A stretch of 64,000 nt of DNA from Chroicocephalus ridibundus. Lineage: Eukaryota > Chordata > Aves > Charadriiformes > Laridae. The notes beneath the pieces were generated by a model. It was not told the DNA's origin, did not search any database, and worked only from the letters and a program-made list of their open reading frames with translations. The stretch is from assembly GCF_963924245.1 (NCBI RefSeq), contig NC_086290.1, forward strand, positions 57,168,506 to 57,232,505, given 5' to 3'. The position numbers and the translations under genes are program-made. Positions 36,850-46,027 of the stretch are shown one piece after another (position 1 is the first letter of the stretch; each line of letters begins with the position of its first letter).

Positions 36850-39804
36850 GCTGCTGCCTGATGGCTTGGGCCGCTTCCCCGCTCGGTGGCCCGCTCGGGA
36901 GGGCCGGCCTGCTCCACCGAGCCAGGGACTCTCGATCCAGCCGGGAGAAAGGAGGGACATAAATCTCTGCGATAGCACGACCCTGGTGCTGGTCCCCGGG
37001 CTCGGGGGTTGCAGCCTGGTGGTCTGTGTCCCCCATGCCAGCAGAGGTGACCTGGCAGTGACCGTCCTGGGGGAAGTCGCAGCCCTGCTCTTGCTGTCAG
37101 CTGCCATCCCCGCTCCTATCCTCCTGAAACCCTTCTGGTAGGACCTGGCCCTCTTTTTTTTGTTTTTTTCCCCTCTCTCAGGTGAAATGGCAGCACTCTG
37201 GGGCCGTTTGTGTTAACCGCTCGCTGCCGCTGCTGCGGGGACCGCTGGTGCCACCAGGCGGTGACAGGCCACCTTCCTCCCCGGCTCCGCAGCGGCTGGG
37301 CGGCCGCGCAAGGCGCGCTCCGGCACCCTGAGCTCTGCCTGCTGGGCAAGGGATATTGCCCCAGTCCTGGTGGCCTTGCTGCGTGTTGTCCCCAGCCTTG
37401 TTGTCACCTGCTAGCTGGTCTTTCTAACAGCTGTTTCTGCCTCTCTCCGTGGCCACCAGCCCCAGCCGCAAGTCCTCAGAGCTCTGCCCACGTTAAATCC
37501 CTTTGGCACAAAAGAGCCCCCGCTGCCATCTGCCATCTCACCTCCTTCCCGGGAGCTCCGGGACGTGGCCGTGCTTCATGGTGGCTGCTGGGACCGGGAG
37601 CTCCTGGACCAGCAGAGGGACAATATTCTTTCCATCAAGGAAATACGAAACGTAAAGGTTTTTAAGAGCTGTCAAGGGCTGGAGCTTTGTCCTCACAGCC
37701 TCCTGGTTGCCTTCTGCTGCAGGCTCGAGGGAGGAAACCCTCAAAGACCCAGCGGAGTCAGGATGCTGCAAGAATGGGAGCTCCTTGGGAGCAGCAGGTA
37801 TGTGTTTGTCTTGCTGAGCCCTGCGGAAACGCGCTGTCTCTGCTCCTCTCCCACCCTGCTGGCAAAAGGGAGAGGTTTCGAGTTTAAACCTCAGCTTTCT
37901 ATCCCCGGATCATCTTCTCCCAGCAATCAAAACAGTGAATTGAAGCAAAAATTGAGCAGGGTTCACCCAGCCCTGTACAAAGCAAGAATTTCTTGTCCAG
38001 CGTCGCCCAAGGCAGCTTCAGCTGATGCTCCTGTGCCTGGATCAGGTGGAGCCTCCCGGCGTCTGGGCAGGGCCAGGGCCAGGGCACCCTGGTGCGAGCT
38101 GGCCAGGCTCGTCCCTGGCTGTCACCTCCTCCAGCGTGAGGACATGAGGCGTCTCTTAAACTCCTTGCCACGTTGGGGCCGAGCCCTGAGACGGCTTAGC
38201 CCCCGTGGCGGGGGGGATGCAGGCGGCAAAGCCGGGGGAAAGCAGCGGAGCCGGGTGCTCGGGTACCACTGCACAGGGAGACGCTTCCAAGCGGGTCCCC
38301 TCGGTGCCCTGGGGCAGGGGGAGCAGCCGGCTGGGGGTGGGGGGGAGGCTCCATGGCTGGCATGGGACCAAAGCACGACCGCGACGCGAAGCTGGGAGGG
38401 GACGGAGCCCCACATAAGTGCTTCTAACGCCACCCCACAGGTCTGACCGACAGCCGTGTGTCTCCCTGGCCCTGGCTGCGGGCCCGCGGCGGGGGTTTCT
38501 CCCTTCCCCCTGCGGTGCCGGCTCGCTCTCAGCAGGGTGGTTATTATTAGCCGAGCCTTGACCCCGCAGGTATGCCGGCCCCGCGTCCCAGAGCGGGTAC
38601 CGGCAGCTGAAACTGTGACTCAGTGTCCCCCTGCGTCACCCTCACCCCACCGCTGGCACCCCGCCGGGCAGCGCCCAGGAGGGCTCGGGGGTGGCAGAGG
38701 GGGGGCCGGTGCGTCCCCGAGGGCACCCGCCGACCCCAGGGCTGGTATTGCCGGGTCGGAGGAGAGGAATAAGGCGGGGATGGGAGGAGGGACGGAGGCT
38801 GCAGCTGCGCCTGTTTGTCCCCTCCGCAGCTGGACCGTGTAATCTTTGAATGCCCCATTTCCACTTAATCTGAAGTCACAGTCCCCGGACCTTCGGGAAG
38901 GGGGGGGTGCGGAAAATCCCCTCCCACGCAGGAGCGGGCGGCTGCGGCCCTTGGCAAACACCGGAGAAGGAGCGCTCGAACCCCTTTGCGTGGAGAGCAG
39001 CTGGGGGGGCTGGCGGCGGGGGCCGGGGCAGCTCCCCTTCCAAGGTCACTGTCATCCCTGGCCGCGTCCCAAGGGCTCGGGGACCCTTTCCCCAGGGAGG
39101 GGGGCTCTGATCTGTCCCCGCTGCCAGCGAGGGGGAAGGGTGGATGGGGAAATAGCATGGGTTGGCCCTGGAGCTTGAGTGCGTCCGCGCCCCCGGCGCT
39201 GGGTGGGACGGTTCGCCTTGAACGGCTGGGGTTTTGGGTGAGTTTTGGGTGTGATGGCTCTGGAGTGCTTCCCCACCCCCGGGGCAAGGCTGGCTGCACC
39301 CAAAACCAGCTGGGCGCGGGCCCACCCCTTGCCCTGGCTCTAATGCTGGGTGGGCACAGAGCACCCACAGGGGGTCAGGTCCTGGTGGGGTGAACGGGAG
39401 TGCGGGACCACTCACCCGGCTGCCCCCCTAGCCCCAAGAAAACCTCCGACTCCTGATGACCCATTCTTGAATGTGCCTCTGGTGCCTCCTCTGTGCCTCA
39501 GTTTCCCCTTGCACATGGCTGGCCCGTGCCCTGCATCCTCGCAGCCCACCCTGGCACCTCGGCTCCGGGGTGGCTCCCCGGGGGGCTTGGGACCAGCGGG
39601 TGACCCTGGAGGCACAGCCGGCCCCTTTGCCCACGGGGTCCTGCCGGGCCGGCAGAGCCGGTGCAGGAATGCGGGGCTGGGAGGGTCCGGTTCCCTGGGA
39701 CAGGCGGTCCCCACGGCGGGGGCTCGCGGGGCGGACCGTCCCCTGGGCAGTGGGACAGGGTGAGCGGAGCCAGGCGGCAAGTCCAGCCCCGCTGGGACAC
39801 CACC
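36850..39804. other. Intergenic region DTX2 to UPK3B
   Basis: About 3 kb in which the base composition rises sharply in GC. No exon or RNA gene was recognised. The longest open frame (37565-38446, plus) has low-complexity Gly/Arg/Ala/Pro content and matches nothing I know. A MIR-like core CTCTGTGCCTCAGTTTCCCC lies at 39490-39509. Near 39663-39676 is GCAGGAATGCGGGG, which also occurs upstream of the next uroplakin gene. Confidence 0.65.
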
Positions 39805-41518
39805 ATGGAGCTGCTGTGGGTGCTGCTGGCGCTGGCTGGGACGGGCACAGCCACGGGCCTGGGTGACTCCCCGGGGGGACGGGGCAGAGTGGCACGGGGG
39901 CTCGGGGGGGCTGCGGAGTGTTTGTGGCAGGGAAGAGGTTATGGGGCCGGGCGTAGCTGGGGGGGTCCCCACGCTGGTACCATCCCCCTGGTGCTGGTGC
40001 TGCTGGCGCCCCGTGAGCCCTGGCTGTGCTGGCACCGGCGCTCGTGGACGCTGGCGCGGATGCAAGCTGGGGGGTCAGGAGCTCGCCGGGCGGGGGGGGG
40101 CACAGGTTCCCCCCACTCACCACCCGCTCCCCAGCCCTGCTGCCTTACGTGCCCCGCGTGCCCCCCGCGGCGCTGCTGGGGAAGGTGACGGCCACCACCT
40201 TCGCGCTGGAGATGCCGTGCTGCGTCTTCGATGGACACGCCAACGCCTCCGACGCCGTCTGGCTGGTGGTGGCTTTCGCCAACGGTGAGCGCCCGCTTCT
40301 CCGGCACGTGCTCCCTGCCATGGCGGGGAGATGTGGGGGACCCTCGCCACAGCCACTCACCCCCCATCCGTGCCGCGCAGCCTCGGACGCCTTCAGAAAC
40401 CCCCCGTCCCGCGATGATGTGCCCCCGTACGAGCGGCTGCCCACCGCCCACTCCTATATGACACTGGAGACGGCAGCGGCCGCCTACGCCTGCCCGGCGC
40501 CGAGCCCGGCCGTCCTGCGTGTCGGGGGTGACACGGCGTGCGGGGGAGAGGGCGGCCGGGACCCCTGCAACGGACCCCTGCCCTCCCCGGGACCCTACAG
40601 GTGAGGCCGGTGGGATGGACACCCCCCCCCCAGGTCCGGGGTGTTCTTGTCCCCCCTGGTGTCACCGCTGCACCCACCCCGCAGGGTGAAGTTCCTGGTG
40701 ATGGGCTGCCACGGCCCCAAAGCGGACACGAGGTGGTCGGACCCCATCCTCCTGCGGAGAGGTAGCGGGGACCCCCCCGGGCCCCCCCCTGCCCGGTCAG
40801 GGTGCCGGCATGCTGTGTGGCATCAGCCCTGTGCCGTCACCCCAACGTCTGGAGGGGAGAAGCGGCCCCCGATCGCCCCCATCCCTATCCCTCCCCTTTC
40901 CATCGCACCACCCCTGAGCCCCCCGCGTCCCCCCCCACTGACACCCCTCATCCCGCCTCCCTCCAGCCGCCAGCCCGAGCACCATCGACCCTGCGCCCGT
41001 GCGTCGTGACAGTGCCCCGGTCGTCGTCGCCTCCATCCTGGCCAGCCTGGGGGCCGCGCTGGCCGCGGCGGTGCTCGGCGCTGTGGGGTACGGGGGCCAC
41101 GCTCGGGGCCGGGGGGGCACATCCGTGGGGGGGCCCTGGGAGAACACCCCCTCCTCGGCCCCATCAGCAAAGAGATGGAGCAAAGGAGATGGTTTTAAGA
41201 TTTAAAAACAAATTTTTTTTATTACACTGGGGGGGTTGGCAAGAAGAAAGGGCCCCTCGGGGGTGGTCGGCGCAGGGGGGGCCGGCAGAGCCCCGCGGAC
41301 CCCACTTGACGCCTCTGCTCCTCTCTCCCTGCAGCGCCGAGGCGTGGGGGTCCCTGTGCCGCCGGGATCCGGGGAACGGCGCCTTCGCCCACAGGTCCTA
41401 CAGGACCCACCACATCCCCCCGGCCCTGCCCCAGCCCCTGCCCCCCGGCTGCGGCTGCAGCCCCCCGGGGCTGGGCTGCTTCGCCCCCCGGCGCCCCGGT
41501 CCCTGTCCTGCCGAGTAA
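39805..41518 (+). CDS. UPK3B: Uroplakin-3b (UPK3B), six exons
   Basis: Exons: 39805-39862, 40135-40284, 40381-40600, 40685-40761, 40967-41087, 41335-41518; intron phases 1,1,2,1,2; 269 aa. The start is in a perfect Kozak context (CACCATGG). A signal peptide (MELLWVLLALAGTGTATGL) is followed by the luminal uroplakin-3 domain with GKVTATTFALE, CVFDG and VWLVVAFANAS. N-glycosylation sequons are at Asn56 and Asn69. The hallmark CNGPLPSPGPYRVKFLV closes the luminal domain. One membrane segment spans about 186-208. The cytoplasmic tail has RSYRTHH and then a Pro/Cys-rich end. These motifs match mammalian UPK3B, a single-pass partner of tetraspanin uroplakins at urothelial and mesothelial surfaces. 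It lies next to DTX2 as in human. The last exon gives a tail rich in Cys and Pro that may be lineage-specific. Confidence 0.92.
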
Positions 41519-41519
41519 A
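41514..41519 (+). terminator. UPK3B: Possible UPK3B poly(A) signal AGTAAA overlapping the stop codon
   Basis: AGTAAA, a common variant hexamer, is formed by the last coding codon, the TAA stop and the next base. T/GT-rich stretches follow (GTTTTGTCC near 41552, AGTGTGTCC near 41570). No AATAAA or ATTAAA occurs in the 480 bases before the next gene. The 3' UTR would then be only about 20-30 bases. Confidence 0.4.
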
Positions 41520-41999
41520 CTCTCACTTTTCATCTGCGACCGCCTCCTCGTTTTGTCCGGCCGCGGGGCAGTGTGTCCCCCCCCCGTCCACCTGCCACCC
41601 CGCTGGCGGCCGCGCAGGGCTGGGGCTGTGGAGGATGGGGACACTGGGACCCCCAAAAACCACCTGGGGCCTCAGCTTGGTGGCGCTTGGTGTCATGGGG
41701 GGCGCATGCCAGCACCGGTGGGGGCTGGGGGGGGGGGGGGTAGCCCCCTCCCCGTGACCCCATGGCCTGGCTGAGGTCTGTTGCCCACCCATGCCACGAG
41801 CGTGGCGGTTCTCAGCACGCCTCGCCGGCGGGCGCTCGGGTGTAGCAAATGCTCCCCCGGGGAAACGAGCCCGACCTGTTTGCCACCGGGGCCGTGGCTG
41901 GCGCAGGAATGTGGGCGGTTGGCAGCCGCAGGCGGGTCCCGTGGGGACGCGGAGCCCGGACGCCCGCACTCCTGCCCTCGGCACTCAGGCGCCCGCACG
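41519..41999. other. Intergenic spacer and promoter region between the two uroplakin genes
   Basis: 481 bases, very GC-rich, with a G run (near 41728-41740) able to form a G-quadruplex. GCAGGAATGTGGG at 41903-41915 (TEAD/M-CAT-like GGAATG) lies about 85-97 bases before the downstream start codon and resembles a site upstream of UPK3B. No TATA box was seen. Confidence 0.5.
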
Positions 42000-43837
42000 A
42001 TGCTCCCGCTGCTCCTGCTGCTCCTGGCCACGGCCCGCGGGCTGGGTGAGTCCATCAACGCCACCGGGCTGGGCTGGGGGGTCCCGCTGTCCCCAGCTTG
42101 CGGGGGTCCCCAGCACATGGCCACTGGGACCCCTCCTTGGAGCCTGGAGGTGCAGGGCAGTTGATGCCCCCCCCCGTTCTGGGTGCCACCGCCAGCGTCC
42201 CTGCTGTCACCTTCCTAGGTCTGCTGGCACGGCGTGGGGTCCTCTGGGGTCTCGCAGGGGTGTCCCCCCCCGGGTGGTGGCATGGGGCGTCTTTCCTTCC
42301 TCTTTTCATGGAATACATTGTGTTTGAGCCCAAAGCAGGGGGTGGGAGGGGAGCGGGGGGCCCTGCAGGCAGCATCACAGGGGTCACCTCCCTCCTGTCC
42401 CTGTCCCCACGCCGAGCCCCCAGCACCGCTGCAGCCTGTCATAGCCGCTGCTCGGGGGCTACAGCGGGGAAGGTAAGGGGGGGGGCGGGGGGGTTCCGCA
42501 CCCTCCGCTGCACCCCCCTTGGCTGCTTCTCACCGCAGATGGTCTCCCGACCCTGGAGGCCCCGGTCCTGGCCAGCTCGTCCCTGGGGGGCCAGAAAACC
42601 ACCTCCACCTTCGTGCTGGACCAGCCCCGCTGCGTCTTCACCAACGTATCGAAGGACACTGTCATCTGGCTGGTGGTGGCCGATCCCAGGGGTAGGTGGG
42701 GGGCTGCGAGGCCCCGGGCAGGGCTGTGTGCAGGGCTCCCACTGCCGCCAACGCCCCCCCCCGGGGTCCCTCCTTACCCCCGTCCCCGTCCCCACAGCCG
42801 TCCCCGACTTCGACAACAGCGTGGAGCCGGGGGGTCCCGGGCGGGAGTTCCAGCAGTTCCTCAACAGCACCTTCGCCTACATGACCCTCAACACCACCAT
42901 CCTCAACTACCCCTGCCCCAAAAACCCCGGGGACATCACCGTGCTGCGCGTCGGCAGCGAGACCCGCTGCGCCAAGGATAAGAAGAGACCCACCTGCAAC
43001 GGCCCCCTGCCCGGCCCCGGGCCATACCAGTGAGTCTGCCCACGGGGACGTGCCCCCCCCGGGGTCTGCTGGCAGCCCCCCGGCTCGGGAGAGCGTGGCC
43101 AACCTCCCTTCCCATCCCAGGGTGAAGTTCCTCGCCCTGGACGGCTCCAAGCCCGTGGCCCAGACAGCCTGGTCAGAACCCATCACCCTGAGCACAGGTA
43201 CCGCTGCCGGGGTGCTCGTCCTGCGCCACCCCGCAGCCATCGGGGTCTGGGGGGGGGATGCTGGGTGGTCCCGGGGGGCTACACGCCGAGCACCAGCATC
43301 TCAGGGTGCAGCGTCCCTGCGAACAGCCAGGGAAACTGAGGCAGGGTGGTGCTGCGGGTCCTGCTGGGGTGCGACGGCACCGTGTGATGGTGTCACACAT
43401 TGGCCCGCGACCGCGCCGTGTTCCCCGCACTGCCCCGAGGTCCATGTCCCACCGCCTCCCCTCCCGCTCTCTCCCCAGCCCAGCCATCCGGCAACATCCC
43501 CGTGCCGGGCAGCGGGCACAGCGCCGGCATGATCGCCCTCACCTCCATCCTCTCCATCCTCTTCGCCATCCTGCTGGCCGGCCTGGTGGCCATGCTGCTC
43601 TGGGGGTAAGTGCCACCCCCGCGTCCCACCACAGCCGCGATGGGTGCTGGGCACACGGGACCGGCGTCAGGGGGTGACACCGTCACCCCATGGCCCCCAC
43701 CCTCGTCGCTCACGCCCCCTTCCCTCCCCAGCTCGGACGCCAGCAGTGGCAGCAGCACCTTCAGCAAGCCGGAGGCGGTGACGGTGCGGCGGTACAACAC
43801 CCACCATGTCTACGACCAGCCGGCCGCCCGGCTCTGA
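42000..43837 (+). CDS. Uroplakin-3b-like protein (UPK3BL type), six exons
   Basis: Exons: 42000-42045, 42539-42691, 42798-43029, 43121-43197, 43479-43605, 43732-43837; phases 1,1,2,1,2; 246 aa. A short signal peptide (MLPLLLLLLATARG) precedes the luminal uroplakin-3 domain with STFVLDQPRCVF, TVIWLVVADP, ITVLRVGSETRC and CNGPLPGPGPYQVKFLALD. Sequons are at Asn51, Asn89 and Asn98. One membrane helix spans about 187-211 (MIALTSILSILFAILLAGLV). The tail ends VRRYNTHHVYDQPAARL, like the VRRYTTHL of human UPK3BL. Its splice phases and 77-nt fourth exon equal those of the upstream UPK3B, so the pair is a tandem duplicate. Position next to RASA4 and POLR2J agrees with human UPK3BL1; one-to-one orthology is inferred. 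Confidence 0.88.
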
Positions 43838-44022
43838 GCCCCCGCCACAGCCCCCCGCCGCCCCCCCAGCACCTCCCCACCTGCTCCCGCGCCGGCCGCC
43901 ACCATCCTGCGCACCCGCGGGTGCCCTCGTGGCTGCCCCAGCGGTGTGGGTGGCACGATGGCCACCCCTGCGGGGGCACGGCCAGAGCTGCCCCACGGGC
44001 AGGGAACTGTGATGGAGCGGGA

Positions 44023-44028
44023 GACTAA
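44023..44028 (+). terminator. Possible variant poly(A) signal (ACTAAA) of the UPK3BL-like gene
   Basis: ACTAAA lies 186 bases after the stop codon and is followed by a T/G-rich stretch (TGTTTGTGAC near 44069). No canonical hexamer occurs nearer. An alternative is ATTAAA at 44855-44860, about 1 kb after the stop. Confidence 0.3.
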
Positions 44029-44514
44029 AGCCCTTTCCGCATGCTTTGAGCCCAGACTCTGCCTCCTGTTTGTGACCCCCTGGGAATGGCACCCGCCGGA
44101 ACGTCGACGGCTCCGGGAAAAGCCCCATGGCCCCCACCCCGTGCCCCACGCAGGGCTCAGAGCCCCCATCCCTGGGGGCAGGGGGCAGCTGGGGGGTGCT
44201 CTGGGGTGGGAGAAGCGTTTTCACACCCGGCTCAGGGCACGTGGCATCGCACGTGCCCAGTTTAGGTGGGGAACAAGGCAGCGGGTGGGGGGGAACTGGC
44301 CCCCCAACAGCCCCGGTGCTGGGGTGAGGGGCACAGAAATGCCCCCAGGGGTGGTTGGGGGGCTATAGGAGGGTGTTTCTCCCCGTTCCCCTTCGCCCCA
44401 CAGCGATTCACCCCAGAGGAGGGTCTCCCCCACCCAGAGCTGGCCCAATCCTGCCCGGGTGCTGCTGGTGTTGCCCCCCAGTAGCCATGAGGTGGCAGGA
44501 GGGGACCGGCAGTG

Positions 44515-44705
44515 CAGGGCCTGATCCTGAACTGGGGGATGTGGGGGCCTGATCCTGCACTGGGGGCGGTGTGGGGTGTCTCACACAGCGATTCTGGTCC
44601 TGCACTGGGGTGGGGGTCCCTGGTCCTGCAACGGGGGCTGTGGGGGCCCGATCCTGTACCAGGGGCTGTGGGGGGCCTGATCCACCGATCCCGACCCTGT
44701 CCTGG
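44515..44705. repeat. Degenerate minisatellite (CTGATCCTGCACTGGGGGCTGTGGGGGC)n
   Basis: About five imperfect units built from [GT]G[AG]TCCTG[AC]A[AC]..GGGG and a following TGTGGGGG block, with unit length of about 30-60 bases. It lies downstream of the UPK3BL-like gene. No coding sense. Confidence 0.7.
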
Positions 44706-45344
44706 GGTCCCTGATGCTGCAGCCTCGGCAGGATGAACCCCCCCGCCCCGGTGCTGAGGACAGGGAGGCTGGAGAGCGCTGCAGGGTGGCTGTGCCCCCC
44801 CCTTTGAGAGGAGTCGGGGCAGGTACGTATTTATGTATTACATCATATACATATATTAAAATCCCCATATTGTTTCCGTGCAAAGGGCAGCATCACATTT
44901 ACACCCGATCCATGGTCACAGTGCCCTTACCGGGGTGTGCTTATGCTGCCCGGGGGGGTTGTTAACAACCTGCCCCCCTGCATGGCCGGAGCCGGCCTCC
45001 GTGGAGCCCAGCCAAGGAAAATCAAGCAATTCCAGCAATTAACCCCTGCCGAGATCGGCTTGGATGCAGCGAAGGGCCGGTTTCGTCTGGCAAACACGGG
45101 TCGCCGCCATCCTGCCCCCGCCCTGGCTCCGAAACACCCCTTTCACCCACAAAGTGGCGTCGAGCGGCACAGGAGGGGGGGATTTGTCCCCCGTCACACG
45201 GGCGCTGCTGGAGGTGGGACACGTGGCCCCGACCACGTGTGGGGCTGGAGCTGGCACACGGCGGGGCGCGAGCGGCGGCGGCAGGGGACTGCGCCCCGTC
45301 CCCCCGTGCGGGGGAGGCAGAGGGGCAGAGCTGCAGGACGGAGC

Positions 45345-45387
45345 AGCGTGTCCCCAGCGTGTCCCCAGCGTGTCCCCAGCGTGTCCC
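45345..45387 (+). repeat. Tandem repeat AGCGTGTCCCC, 11 bp x about 4
   Basis: Four consecutive copies of AGCGTGTCCCC, the last one base short. Confidence 0.95.
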
Positions 45388-45734
45388 AAACACGTCCCCG
45401 TGGCGGCCGGGTGCAAATGCCAAGGCCTGGCACTGTTTTCCTGCATGGCCCTGAGCCCCAGCTTTGGGTGCCGGGCGAGTCCTGGAGCGGAGGCAGGTGT
45501 TGCAGGAGGGGTCCCCTGTTGTGTGTGTGTCCCCCCCCCCGGTATTTATGGCACCCCCCAGAAATGCCGCCCGTCCCTCCGGGCGTGCTGCAGCCAGGGG
45601 GTACAGCCCTTAAAAACTCCAAACAAAAGGCGGGGTTTTGGGGCGCAGGGGAGCGGCCGGACCGGGGGCTGCAGCCCCCAGGCTCGGGAGGGAGCAGGAG
45701 GTGGGGCGGGGGCTTAATTAGGGCCGGTCCTTAA

Positions 45735-46027
45735 TTGCCAACCCAAGCTGGGCGCCGGGCTGAGCCTCCCCGGCCCCGCCCACACAGGGCTAGCCCCGCC
45801 CACTCCCGCGAAGGCCCCGCCCACTCCCGTCTCAGCCACGCCCCTTGGCCGACAGCCGATATAATCACCCAATCGCCGCCGGGGAATGGCTTCCGGCCCC
45901 GCCTCTTTCCCCGCCCCCGTGGGCTGATTGGCAGCCGGCGGCGCCGCTGGCCCGCACATGGGCGCGGGGCCGGGGGAGCGCGGGTTCGAGTCTCGGCTCC
46001 GCGTCTCGGCTCCGCTGCCCGCCCGCC
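45735..46027 (+). promoter_or_regulatory. RASA4: RASA4 CpG-rich promoter
   Basis: Dense CpG stretch directly before the RASA4 start. It has several GC boxes of the form CCCCGCCCAC (about 45774, 45795, 45816) and further CCCCGCC boxes near 45897-45916. There is a possible TATA-like GATATAATC at about 45858-45866, and inverted CCAAT boxes (ATTGG, for example near 45927). The transcription start site itself cannot be fixed from the sequence. Confidence 0.7.

Larger units (their letters stand above)
43838..45700. other. Intergenic region UPK3BL-like to RASA4
   Basis: GC-rich, with the minisatellite at 44515-44705, an isolated AT-rich island at 44822-44880 (with ATTAAA) and an 11-bp tandem repeat at 45345-45387. 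No gene was recognised. Open frames here (for example 44937-45734 plus) read through these repeats and lack family features. Confidence 0.6.

Noticed and set aside
37565..38446. 293-codon plus-strand open frame between DTX2 and UPK3B
   Set aside because: Arg/Gly/Ala/Pro-rich in a GC-rich region, no known domain, no signal of exon structure or poly(A) site.
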